Source: Staphylococcus debuckii (lineage in GTDB: Bacteria > Bacillota > Bacilli > Staphylococcales > Staphylococcaceae). From it: a stretch of DNA of 64,000 nucleotides. Under the pieces are notes generated by a model. The model did no database searches, was not told the origin of the DNA, and was given only the letters and a program-made list of their open reading frames with translations. The stretch lies in assembly GCF_003718735.1 (NCBI RefSeq), contig NZ_CP033460.1, positions 2,604,001 to 2,668,000 of the forward strand, written 5' to 3'. The translations under genes and the position numbers were made by a program. This document shows, one piece after another, positions 1 through 7,385 of this stretch. Position 1 is the stretch's first letter; every line of letters begins with the position of its first letter.

Positions 1-2
1 CT

Positions 3-260
3 AAAAAAATTTGGATAAATGCTAAAGGCACTTTAGGGAGAAATAGTGAATGGATTAATGAACTTATGATTACTGCTGCTAAAAATATCAGCATGCTTTC
101 AACTATCTCCAAATTGTCACCTCTTTCTATGTTCATTCATATGAAGTGGAGGTTAAAAATTGAACCGCACCCAATTTCTAACGTCTATTTACAATCATAC
201 AATATTGAATTGCACAAAATCTATTTATATAACTTCAGAGGATATAGAACTGCGTGTTGA
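3..260 (+). pseudogene. Fragment of an unrecognised gene at the window edge
   Basis: A reading frame is open from base 3 to a stop at 258-260 and has no start inside the window, so it may be the 3' end of a gene beginning upstream. The first half (IWINAKGTLGRNSEWINEL) looks like ordinary protein; the second half is rich in Ile, Tyr and His and looks less constrained, as if the frame had drifted. An internal ATG at 66 has no ribosome site. I do not recognise a family. It could be the tail of a real gene, a decayed gene or a chance frame. Confidence 0.25.
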
Positions 261-489
261 TGGTTCAAATGTAATCTGAAATATAAAAAATAATACAGCT
301 TAAAAAAGCAGGAAGCCGAAAGTTGAGTACTCTATCTGAGGCTATATAAATAGAGTTATGCTATTACATTTTTACCCGTTCTATCTACTGATTATTACAG
401 CAGAAAAAAATTATTAAGATTTTTTTAACAAAGGGTGTGCTTTTTTCTCAGAGAAAACGATATATAGAGTGAGCAAGGAGGTGAAGCAG
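261..489. other. Leader region of the DUF1659/DUF2922 pair
   Basis: Together with the fragment before it, this is almost 500 bases without a clear gene. It is AT-rich. I see no convincing hairpin terminator or repeat. The promoter of the following gene pair must lie here, but no clear -35/-10 pair stands out. Confidence 0.4.
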
Positions 490-693
490 ATGAAAAAAAT
501 TAAAGATGTTGCCATCACATTGATTCACGAAGAAATTGGTGAGAATGACAAAGTTGTACAAAAACGTCGTAAGTTTTCACGTTTAAACCCAGAAATCTCT
601 ACTCAAGGATTACAAACATTTAAAAATGTAATTGAAAAATTGACTGGTGAAACGTACATCAATGTCGAAGTTACTACAGTAGAAACTTTATAA
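490..693 (+). CDS. DUF1659 family small protein
   Basis: This 67-aa protein begins MKKIKDVAITL and ends with the beta-rich segment YINVEVTTVETL, as in the DUF1659 family of short Firmicutes proteins of unknown role. The start is the ATG at 490: a near-perfect ribosome site (aaggaggtg, 475-483) lies just before it, whereas the GTG at 469 in the same frame has none. There is no signal peptide or membrane segment. It sits 13 bases before a DUF2922 gene with its own aaggagg site, a pairing that is common in Bacilli, and the two share the terminator at 929-959. The function of both families is unknown. Confidence 0.75.
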   Translation: MKKIKDVAITLIHEEIGENDKVVQKRRKFSRLNPEISTQGLQTFKNVIEKLTGETYINVEVTTVETL

Positions 694-706
694 GGAGGAA
701 GAAAAT

Positions 707-919
707 ATGTCTAAAACTTTAGAACTCATTTTTCTGAATGCAGCTAACAAACCTGTAAAATTGCAGATTCCTGATTTGAAAGCGGGAGTCACTGAGGAAA
801 ATGCGCGTAATGCTATGAACACGTTATTAGAAACTAACGCGTTGAATCCAACAGCTGGTAAACCTGTTGCAGTTAAAAGTGCACAAATTGTTGAAAAAGA
901 CACACACGTTATTTTCTAA
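707..919 (+). CDS. DUF2922 family small protein
   Basis: A 70-aa protein with the DUF2922 pattern: an N-terminal strand (TLELIFLNAANKPVKLQI), a central helix with EENARNAMNTLLETNAL, then a Lys/Val-rich end carrying a VKSAQIVEKDT segment. It has no membrane segment or signal peptide, so it is probably cytoplasmic. It follows the DUF1659 gene at once, with an aaggaggaa ribosome site overlapping the upstream stop, so the two are surely co-transcribed and perhaps translationally coupled. A strong hairpin follows the stop. The molecular role is unknown; the constant pairing hints that the two products act together. Confidence 0.75.
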   Translation: MSKTLELIFLNAANKPVKLQIPDLKAGVTEENARNAMNTLLETNALNPTAGKPVAVKSAQIVEKDTHVIF

Positions 920-928
920 AACTACTTT

Positions 929-959
929 CCGAGTATATTCAAATTTTGAATATGCTCGG
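929..959 (+). terminator. Rho-independent terminator of the DUF1659/DUF2922 pair
   Basis: Arms ccgagtatattc and gaatatgctcgg (one G-U pair) enclose a short AT loop, and ttttattttt follows. The end of the convergent gene on the minus strand abuts it, but the minus side has no clear T run. Confidence 0.85.
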
Positions 960-961
960 TT

Positions 962-1195
962 TTATTTTTCTATCAATCTCGGTTTAACAATATCTCCGAA
1001 GAAAATACGTTTATCTCCGAGCTTTCTGCAAATCGCATAATCTTCATACACATCTATCACTTGCGCTAAATTTTTATAGGCATGTTTGGGATTGAGTACT
1101 TCAATAAATTGTTGGCTCTGAATTTGAGCATTTAATCCTGCATCGATAAAAAATGTATCCTCATCAAGCACACGAATAATTGAAATATTATGCAT
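962..1195 (-). CDS. Conserved-looking 77-aa hypothetical protein
   Basis: A 77-aa protein beginning MHNISIIRVLDEDTFFIDAG. It alternates predicted strands with charged turns, has no membrane segment, and carries two short hydrophobic strands around YAICRKLGDKRIFFGDIV, which looks like a small beta-rich fold. It is a single gene convergent with the DUF2922 gene. I do not recognise the family. Codon use matches the neighbours, so I believe it is real. Confidence 0.55.
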   Translation of the reverse strand: MHNISIIRVLDEDTFFIDAGLNAQIQSQQFIEVLNPKHAYKNLAQVIDVYEDYAICRKLGDKRIFFGDIVKPRLIEK

Positions 1196-1269
1196 TTAAC
1201 CACCACTTTTCCCTCTTGATTATCAGTCCTAACTTATTACTCTTATTTTACCAAATTATATATTGATGT

Positions 1270-1296
1270 ATTGTAAAAATCCACATTTTTTACAAT
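1270..1296. promoter_or_regulatory. Inverted repeat between divergent genes, possible operator
   Basis: Arms attgtaaaaa and tttttacaat (10 bp) flank a short centre in the gap between the minus-strand 77-aa gene and the DMT transporter gene. The length and symmetry fit a repressor site, but no known staphylococcal box matches, and in so AT-rich a gap chance is possible. Confidence 0.3.
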
Positions 1297-1442
1297 TATC
1301 AAATAAAAAAAGTAGTAGAAATGGGAGAAATTAATAAAATTCATCCATCATTATCGTTAACACCTATCATCTTGTTATTGTTAAGTCTCTCTAATTGTGT
1401 TAAAGTTGTGACACTATTTAATGATTTACAAGGAGGGTTGAG

Positions 1443-2375
1443 ATGGTCTTTTTACTACTTTTGGGATTAATAGCTGGAACGATGGTACCCATCCAAACCT
1501 CTATTAATTCTCGATTAATCGAATATACCAAATCATCATTTTATGCGTCTACTATTTCCTTTGCTGTAGGGTCACTCTTTTTAATTATCGTTAATTTAAT
1601 CGTTAATCCTGGCGTTTTTAACGCTAATTACTATCATTTTGATTTTAATTATACTTGGATTGCGGGCGGAATTTTAGGAGTTATTTTCTTAACAGGAAAT
1701 TTAATTTTATTCCCAAGACTCGGTGCTTCCTTAACAGTAATTATCACTATTGCAGGCCAGATTGTAATGGGTGTCTTAATTGATACTTTCGGTTGGTTCG
1801 GTGCAGAAGCGCAACCTTTTACTTTCTTGAAACTGTGCGGCATTCTGCTATTGTTCTTTGGAATCTTTATTATGAACTACTCCAAACAAAGTGGTGCCAC
1901 TGAAACGCAAAATAATCCTTTAGCACTGACAGTATGGCTAGCCATCGGATTCGCCTTTGGATTCGCACCCCCTATCCAAACTGCCATTAACAGTCAATTA
2001 GGACAAACTGTGCAAAGTCCATTTCTTGCTTCCTTCATTTCATTCTTTGTAGGAACAGTCACTTTACTTATTATCACTTTGATCATGAATCGTTCATTGA
2101 AAATGCGTGCACATTCTCCTGAATTCGGCAAAATAAAATGGTTTTATTTTATTGGCGGTATATTAGGAGTGGTCTTCGTAACCGCAAATATCATTTTAAT
2201 GCCCCATTTAGGCGCCGCACTCACTACTATCATTGCGATGCTCGGTCAAATGCTGATGGGCATACTTATCGATCATTTCGCTCTGTTAGGCGCACCCAGA
2301 AATCGCATCTCAATCCGCAAATGTATCGGCGTGGTTTGTATTATTATCGGAATTGTCATCCTACGTTTATTCTAG
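1443..2375 (+). CDS. Tandem YdcZ (DUF606) DMT-family transporter
   Basis: A 310-aa protein of about ten membrane helices belonging to the drug/metabolite transporter superfamily, YdcZ/DUF606 branch. Single YdcZ proteins are about 150 residues. This one is a head-to-tail duplication: the half starting with MVFLLLLGLIAGTMVPIQTSINSR is echoed from about residue 160 by LAIGFAFGFAPPIQTAINSQ, and each half carries a GGILGVxFxTxNxILxP block and a 'GAxLTxIIxxxGQxxMGxLID' block. The ribosome site aaggaggg precedes the ATG. It stands alone, so the substrate cannot be inferred from neighbours. An inverted repeat at 1270-1296 may control it. Confidence 0.85.
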   Translation: MVFLLLLGLIAGTMVPIQTSINSRLIEYTKSSFYASTISFAVGSLFLIIVNLIVNPGVFNANYYHFDFNYTWIAGGILGVIFLTGNLILFPRLGASLTVIITIAGQIVMGVLIDTFGWFGAEAQPFTFLKLCGILLLFFGIFIMNYSKQSGATETQNNPLALTVWLAIGFAFGFAPPIQTAINSQLGQTVQSPFLASFISFFVGTVTLLIITLIMNRSLKMRAHSPEFGKIKWFYFIGGILGVVFVTANIILMPHLGAALTTIIAMLGQMLMGILIDHFALLGAPRNRISIRKCIGVVCIIIGIVILRLF

Positions 2376-2400
2376 GATACAATTCCTTTCTTTTTTCATT

Positions 2401-2436
2401 TTTTGGAAAAAGAAATCTATTAGAGAGAAAAGTGCC
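2401..2436 (-). repeat. Copy 1 of a dispersed intergenic motif
   Basis: Read on the minus strand this matches the core CTCTCTAAAG-TTTCTTTTCC-AAAA seen again at 9301, 25865, 40646 and 42352, with several differences. The flank aaaagtgcctttt is shared with the copy at 42352. All copies lie between genes. Confidence 0.4.
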
Positions 2437-2509
2437 TTTTAAAAGTTGCGCACCCCATATCATTATCGTATAATAATATTCAAATAAAATATTATGAGGT
2501 GATATATAA

Positions 2510-3424
2510 TTGAAACGCCCCCTCTGGCTGGTAGTGGTAATATCTATCCTCTTATTAACACTTATAGCCGTCGGAATATATGCCGTCTTCCGACATCAAC
2601 ATCTCCAGGCAAAACAACATCTTAAAACGTACACTGCTGCTTACAATCGTCCACTTACTTTTAAAGGCGTGCAAGAAGCAGAATATACGCAAACTTTTCT
2701 TTATCATTCAGAATACGGAAAGATTCATGATTGGTTCATTCAATCTGGCAAGAAAGTTAAGAAAGACACACCCGTGCTGGAATATTATAATTCGAAAGCT
2801 GAGCACCAAATGACTACATTTCGTAAGCAGCTCACAGCGCTTGATAAGAAATCAAACCGCACTGTGCTTCATACCTTTTTAGAAGAACAATTTTATCTTA
2901 ATCAATCCTTGCTCCGCACTCAAGAACACAGTATCCTCGAAGGTACTTTGTATATCTTAGAACCTTATCCTTCAAAAGATAAAGAAGCTTTTGCTAAAAT
3001 TTACAGCACTAAAAGAATTATTAAATCCATCGTCGATGAAAATCAACGTCGTCAATTAAAAAATAACCAAGAAATAGAAATCCAACCTCAATTCGGAAAA
3101 CCTTTTAAAGGAAGAATAATTAAACTGGATCAATTCCCATCCTCTGCTTCAACGACAAGCAAACCGGCGGAATATACAGTTGCTATTTCTCCCGATTCTA
3201 CCTATCCCATAGGAACTCATTTTAATATTTCTCTTCCTACCCACTTAATTACTTTACCAAAAGAAGTGTTATATGATAAAAACTCAGTATTAATTAAAAA
3301 AGATGAGAAAATTGTTAAAAGAATTATTAAATGCTATGAAAAATCGGGTATGGTTATTATTAGTGAAGGATTATTATCAGGGGAAAAAGTTATTGCCCAA
3401 CCAAAAAACTTCACGTTTAACTAA
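2510..3424 (+). CDS. Membrane-anchored HlyD/RND-adaptor-like protein
   Basis: A 304-aa protein with one N-terminal membrane helix (about residues 5-25, LVVVISILLLTLIAVGIYAV) and an extracytoplasmic part. Segments such as GKIHDWFIQSGKKVKKDTPVL resemble the half-lipoyl motif of membrane-fusion proteins; a helical stretch (residues 100-150), a beta-barrel-like part near GRIIKLD and a C-terminal domain follow. This order fits the adaptor subunit of MacB- or RND-type exporters. The start is TTG at 2510, with gaggtgat ahead. No ABC transporter or permease gene is adjacent, which is odd: such adaptors usually sit beside their pump. The family call is by layout, so moderate. Confidence 0.6.
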   Translation: MKRPLWLVVVISILLLTLIAVGIYAVFRHQHLQAKQHLKTYTAAYNRPLTFKGVQEAEYTQTFLYHSEYGKIHDWFIQSGKKVKKDTPVLEYYNSKAEHQMTTFRKQLTALDKKSNRTVLHTFLEEQFYLNQSLLRTQEHSILEGTLYILEPYPSKDKEAFAKIYSTKRIIKSIVDENQRRQLKNNQEIEIQPQFGKPFKGRIIKLDQFPSSASTTSKPAEYTVAISPDSTYPIGTHFNISLPTHLITLPKEVLYDKNSVLIKKDEKIVKRIIKCYEKSGMVIISEGLLSGEKVIAQPKNFTFN

Positions 3425-3749
3425 GTATTTTATATAATTACTCTATGTAAATACGTTTACAAGCAAAAATCAATATCTATTTATTTAATTTCTCTTAATT
3501 CAAATGATGTTCAATAAGTTAATCGAGTAAAATGGTAACTTTTTAAAAGTATCATCTTTATGAAAGAACTACACATTTATAATGTTTTTTGTTTACATTT
3601 CATTTTTATTTAGTTATAATTAAATAAATAATAGAGACTTGAATATTTTAATAGTCTGTTCAAGCCTCGATTATAGTTATTAGTGTTAATAAGTGCTTAT
3701 TTACGAGCGTTATTAATAAATTTGGGAATGTTATAAGGGAGGACTACAA
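3425..3749 (+). promoter_or_regulatory. sarA upstream region with promoter and 5'-UTR repeats
   Basis: This 325-base gap holds a good promoter, TTTACA at 3592-3597 and TATAAT at 3615-3620 with 17 bases between. Downstream in the expected 5' UTR, arms gagacttgaa (3634-3643) and ttcaagcctc (3659-3668) form a hairpin with one mismatch, and a second inverted repeat (ttaataa/ttattaa) comes just before the ribosome site. A palindrome TGTAAATACGTTTACA at 3446-3461 resembles a CcpA cre site with two mismatches. S. aureus sarA has three promoters; I can place only one here and see no clear sigma-B promoter. Confidence 0.6.
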
Positions 3750-4124
3750 ATGGCCGTTTCTAAAATTAAAAATTCATCTGACTTGCTAGCTATGGTCACT
3801 TATGCAGATAAAATGAAAAGTATCATCAAGAAAGAGTTTTCAATCAGCTTCGAAGAATTTGCTGTGTTAACTTTTATCAGTCAATCTGATGATAGCGAAT
3901 ATTACCTTAAGGATATTATCAATCACTTAAACTACAAACAACCTCAAGTAGTTAAAGCTGTTAAAAACCTTTCACAAGAAGATTACTTCGATAAAAAACG
4001 TAATGAACAAGATGAAAGAACAGTATTAATTTTAGTTAATAGTAAACAACGCGAAAAAATCAACGAATTATTAGGTCGAATTGACGAACGTATTGTAAAA
4101 GCTAATAAAGAAATTAAATTCTAA
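3750..4124 (+). CDS. sarA: Staphylococcal accessory regulator A, SarA
   Basis: A 124-aa winged-helix protein, the same length as S. aureus SarA and near identical over [35 protein letters not shown] and [20 protein letters not shown]. SarA binds AT-rich DNA as a dimer and adjusts exoprotein, adhesin and biofilm genes. The DER motif in the wing is present. Residue 9, a cysteine used for redox sensing and phosphorylation in S. aureus, is serine here, and there is no cysteine in the whole protein. The ribosome site aagggagg precedes the ATG. It is monocistronic, with a promoter at 3592-3620 and a terminator at 4136-4172. Confidence 0.97.
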   Translation: MAVSKIKNSSDLLAMVTYADKMKSIIKKEFSISFEEFAVLTFISQSDDSEYYLKDIINHLNYKQPQVVKAVKNLSQEDYFDKKRNEQDERTVLILVNSKQREKINELLGRIDERIVKANKEIKF

Positions 4125-4135
4125 TTGTATTAAAC

Positions 4136-4172
4136 AAAGGAATTGAGTCAGGAATCATGTTTCAATTCCTTT
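4136..4172 (+). terminator. sarA terminator
   Basis: Arms aaaggaattga and tcaattccttt close a loop; the tail is only moderately T-rich (attta). It begins 11 bases after the sarA stop. Confidence 0.75.
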
Positions 4173-4201
4173 ATTTAATTCTGTATTTTTAGAGAGAAAA
4201 G

Positions 4202-4238
4202 GGAGCCGAAATCCATTGTATATATGGACTTCGGCTCC
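4202..4238. terminator. Bidirectional terminator between sarA and the membrane-protein gene
   Basis: Arms of 15 bases (ggagccgaaatccat and atggacttcggctcc, one mismatch or G-U pair) are followed on the plus strand by ttttttcttctttt and on the minus strand by cccttttctct. It can stop both converging transcripts. Confidence 0.85.
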
Positions 4239-4250
4239 TTTTTTCTTCTT

Positions 4251-4964
4251 TTATTTCTCCCGGGTTGATAACCGGATAGAATAATAAATAATCACAGCTA
4301 AAATTAATATCCAGATAATAACTGTACCAAATTGTGCAGCATTTGGATTCACAACCACTGCATCAATAGTTTTTTGCGTCAGCAATAATCCTATGCCTGT
4401 AAACTCTAAGCGTTTGAAGTATAACCCTGCAATACTAATCGCTATACCTGCAAAGAAAACAAACATATGCGCATATTTAGTAACCACAAATACACCAAGA
4501 TCTATATTGAAGGCATGCAGTCCGACAAGTAATGCTGCAATGATAATAATCACAAATCCCATCAAGACATCGATTCGGTTACTGTACAAATAATTCTTTT
4601 TTACAATTCGGAAGTAAAGCAAGACGGTCGCTGGCAATACTAAAAGACAATAAATCAGAGATAATCCAGTCGCCGCTTGAAATGGCACAAACTGTTTATC
4701 ATATAAATAGGAAATCAAGAGAAAGTTCACGATGAAAAATAAAATCGGGTTCAGCTGCAGGCCGAACAAATTTCGTTGTATCGTTAAAATCACTTCTGCT
4801 GGCGCTTTGCGGCGATATTCGATATAATCTTCATCTTGTGCTTCTGACTTATGCAAATCTTCTCTTAAACTTTCTTTAATATCATCGATCATATTAGGAG
4901 AAAGGCCTTTATAATTAAAATAATCACCTATGTTTTCCAATAAAATTTTATCATTCGGTCGCAT
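4251..4964 (-). CDS. Multi-pass membrane protein, HAAS/DUF1129-like N-terminus
   Basis: A 237-aa protein. Residues 1-60 are a charged helical segment (NDKILLENIGDYFNYKGLSPNMIDDI) of the kind seen at the start of DUF1129/HAAS-type membrane proteins. About five or six hydrophobic helices follow from residue 70 to 230, ending in a short Arg/Lys tail. Ribosome site aaggagag lies before the ATG. It is a single gene ending on a shared terminator with sarA. The function is unknown; the family call rests on layout and is tentative. Confidence 0.6.
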   Translation of the reverse strand: MRPNDKILLENIGDYFNYKGLSPNMIDDIKESLREDLHKSEAQDEDYIEYRRKAPAEVILTIQRNLFGLQLNPILFFIVNFLLISYLYDKQFVPFQAATGLSLIYCLLVLPATVLLYFRIVKKNYLYSNRIDVLMGFVIIIIAALLVGLHAFNIDLGVFVVTKYAHMFVFFAGIAISIAGLYFKRLEFTGIGLLLTQKTIDAVVVNPNAAQFGTVIIWILILAVIIYYSIRLSTREK

Positions 4965-5086
4965 GAGGACTCTCCTTTTAATTTGCTATCTCTATCAATT
5001 TATCATTTCGCGGACAATATTTCTACTTTGAAAATCGAAAAAGCTGCCGACTTTACTCTAGTCAACAGCTTTAAAAATCTTATTTC

Positions 5087-5593
5087 CTATTTTTCAATAT
5101 CAATGCGGTAAAGTTTCAAGTTTCTATCTTTAGGAGATTCGGTTCCGAATTGATAAGTTGTTTTTCCATCTTTCACATAACCGAAGTTACCTGTTCTATC
5201 GTCATAATGGTAACTCCATTTAACCGTATTGCCTAACTGGTGACGTACTTGGTTAAGTGTCGGACCATTAGGTTTGTTGTATTCCATAGAAATACGTTTC
5301 ACTGTACCTTGGTCTTTTTTACCTTGAGCAGTTACAATCATCAAACCTTTAGAAGTCTTGAACTCGTAATAGTGTTCAGTATTATCAGGTTTATAGGAAT
5401 ACCCAGAAGGTTTTTGTGTTTTTAAAATATCTTGGATATTCTGACCTAATTTAACACCTTCTAATGATTGATCGCCTTGGTGGATTTGTTGAACGCTTTG
5501 AATCGTATTGCCAGATGCTGCGTCTGCTTGGTTAATACCTAGCCCTGTTAGAACTGTTGCAGAAACAATCGCTGCTGATAATATTTTTTTCAT
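5087..5593 (-). CDS. Secreted protein of the S. aureus SA0570 type
   Basis: A 168-aa precursor with a classic signal peptide (MKKILSAAIVSATVLTGLGI, cleavage near ADA-A, residues 23-26). The mature part holds two similar modules with a KLGQNIQDILK-type and a TLNQVRHQLG-type helix, each followed by a Tyr-rich beta hairpin ending YEFKTSKG or YQFGTES. The ATG at 5593 is chosen because aaaggag lies nine bases ahead; an in-frame ATG at 5614 has no ribosome site. From memory, S. aureus has a secreted 168-aa protein in this place beside sarA. Its function is not known to me. Tyr and Lys abundance suits an extracellular, wall-associated protein. Confidence 0.75.
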   Translation of the reverse strand: MKKILSAAIVSATVLTGLGINQADAASGNTIQSVQQIHQGDQSLEGVKLGQNIQDILKTQKPSGYSYKPDNTEHYYEFKTSKGLMIVTAQGKKDQGTVKRISMEYNKPNGPTLNQVRHQLGNTVKWSYHYDDRTGNFGYVKDGKTTYQFGTESPKDRNLKLYRIDIEK

Positions 5594-5758
5594 AAGCACT
5601 AACTCCTTTGTCATCTATATTTCTGTATCTTGTGCTTTACTTAATTTTACTATACCCTGAAATCGTATTACAGTAATCAGTCTGGAGTTGTAACTTTTTG
5701 TAATATTTTTCAATTTTGTGTCATTTCTTTAATATTTAGATAGTTAGGCAAATGAATA

Positions 5759-6589
5759 TTATTCTTTATGAGACGTCTGCAAGCGTTTTTGTTCATCATC
5801 CAATACTGCTTGAACATTGAAAAAGGCAGTCGTAACTTCTAAGAATTCTCTCATTTCTTCCGCCATCGGATATAAGCCAGAGCGTTTAAAGGTTTCTAAT
5901 TGGGCATCTGGAATATCATGTAAAAATGTTTCAATATCTTCTGAAGTAGAACGTTCGTCATATTTGCCTGCAATGATTAATGTCGAGGCTTTAACTTCAT
6001 TCAATTCCATAGCGATAGTATCTCTAGTGAATGATTTCGCAACTGCTCTTTTTTCGTATTCCGTCATCAGACCCGTCGTGTCCGAAACATTTTTAGAGAA
6101 CTTTTTAATTTTTTTCATAGAACCATAAGTATGTTTATCTAAGAATTTCTCTTGCTTATCTTCTTCCCACGTTCTGATTTTATCAGCATATTTTTTGAAA
6201 AGGCGTTCTGAAGGCAATTCTTTTTGCACAGTCGTAGGATTAATTAATATTAAAGCATCTGTATAACTTGGGTGCTTCACTGCAAAATCGACTGCAATAG
6301 AAGCTCCTAGTTCTTGGCCGACAAAGAACGCATGGCGGATATATAAGTAATCCAATAATTCTTTAATATCTGAAGCATACGTTTCGAAATTGATTTCCAT
6401 TGGTTTATCAGAAAAACCATGGCCACGTAAATCAATCAACACAATTTGATAAGAATGCGCTAATTTGTCTGCAATCTGGTTAAAAATTGAATAATTCTCA
6501 AACGCAGAATGTATCATAACAAGCGGTTGGCCGCTTCCCTTTGTCTCATAATTAATAGCTGTATTATCTTTCGTCGTAAATAGTTCCAT
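5759..6589 (-). CDS. Alpha/beta-hydrolase fold protein with Glu at the nucleophile position
   Basis: A 276-aa alpha/beta-hydrolase: oxyanion region PLVMIHSAF, the DLRGHGFSDKP strand-turn, a cap region (120-180), an acid-loop candidate KYDERS and ILINPTT. The nucleophile elbow, normally G-x-S-x-G, reads VGQELGAS, so glutamate replaces serine. It may be inactive, binding, or use another chemistry. The start beginning MELFTTKD is chosen by likeness to relatives; GTG at 6601 and ATG at 6625 are in frame. It overlaps the end of the upstream HAD gene by 26 bases, so the two are translated together. Substrate unknown. Confidence 0.8.
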   Translation of the reverse strand: MELFTTKDNTAINYETKGSGQPLVMIHSAFENYSIFNQIADKLAHSYQIVLIDLRGHGFSDKPMEINFETYASDIKELLDYLYIRHAFFVGQELGASIAVDFAVKHPSYTDALILINPTTVQKELPSERLFKKYADKIRTWEEDKQEKFLDKHTYGSMKKIKKFSKNVSDTTGLMTEYEKRAVAKSFTRDTIAMELNEVKASTLIIAGKYDERSTSEDIETFLHDIPDAQLETFKRSGLYPMAEEMREFLEVTTAFFNVQAVLDDEQKRLQTSHKE

Positions 6590-7307
6590 CTGCTTCTTCA
6601 CTCTCCTCAGGATTTGGTGCTTCATCTGGCAGTAATTCTAACAATTCTTCAAGTGTCGCAATTTCGTAATCCATTTCATGTTCTTCAGGTGCAAGTTCTA
6701 CTTCTTCATCTTCATGATTGAACCATACACTTACCATTCCCATTGCTCTGGCAGGGGCAACATCATTCAAAGCATCATCACCGACATACATGACTTCTTC
6801 AGCTTTCACACCCAGTTGATCAATAATATCTTCAAATATTTTCGGATGCGGCTTTCTGAAACCTACCATCTCTGATGTAGATAAAAAGTTAATATAGGAC
6901 AAGATGCCTAAGCTGTCTAAACGATATTGTTTAATACGTGATTTGCCATTTGCAATCACGCCGATTAAGTAACCCCGCTTCACCAACCGTTCAAGCGTAT
7001 ACTGCGTGTCATGATATGGAAATACATAGCGGTAAAAGTGCATTTCAAAATCCGCAAATAAGTCTTTCCAAGTTAAACGATCGATATGGAAACGCTTAAT
7101 AATTGCTTTATATAGTTCAGGTTTATCATGATCTTCATCATCATCCAGTTCAATAAATTGTTTCTTATAATCTTGCGCTTGAACATGAACTAAATAATCA
7201 TGGAAACGCTCATATTGTTCTTCAATAAATTTATCTCTCGACTTTTTACGATCTAGCAAAGTACCTTCTAAATCAAATACAACTGCTTTAATTCCTTCTA
7301 AACTCAT
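6564..7307 (-). CDS. HAD-superfamily hydrolase, subfamily IA
   Basis: A 247-aa HAD protein: motif I FDLEGTLLD (residues 11-19), helical cap, motif II GVIANGKS, a Lys in HPKIFEDI and motif III YVGDDALNDV. Motif I departs from D-x-D: the second Asp, the general acid/base, is Glu. HAD phosphatases need that Asp as a rule, so activity may be altered. The C-terminus has an acidic extension (about residues 205-247) rich in Glu and Asp. Its stop lies inside the start of the alpha/beta-hydrolase gene, and the iron-type permease gene ends 78 bases upstream. Substrate unknown. Confidence 0.85.
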   Translation of the reverse strand: MSLEGIKAVVFDLEGTLLDRKKSRDKFIEEQYERFHDYLVHVQAQDYKKQFIELDDDEDHDKPELYKAIIKRFHIDRLTWKDLFADFEMHFYRYVFPYHDTQYTLERLVKRGYLIGVIANGKSRIKQYRLDSLGILSYINFLSTSEMVGFRKPHPKIFEDIIDQLGVKAEEVMYVGDDALNDVAPARAMGMVSVWFNHEDEEVELAPEEHEMDYEIATLEELLELLPDEAPNPEESEEADGTIYDER

Positions 7308-7342
7308 AGCTTCTCTCTCCTATAAATGCGTGCATGAGCATG

Positions 7343-7381
7343 CTTTAATCTTTTCATTTCTCTCTTTTTCAAAAGATTAAA
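7343..7381. repeat. 11-bp perfect inverted repeat between permease and HAD genes
   Basis: Arms tttaatctttt (7343-7353) and aaaagattaaa (7371-7381) frame a pyrimidine-rich centre. On the minus strand it lies directly behind the permease stop and ahead of the HAD gene, so it may be a weak attenuator, but no T run follows. Confidence 0.4.
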
Positions 7382-7385
7382 CCGT

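Noticed and set aside
3446..3461. cre site before sarA
   Set aside because: The palindrome has two mismatches to the cre pattern and lies far from the sarA start; kept only as a remark.
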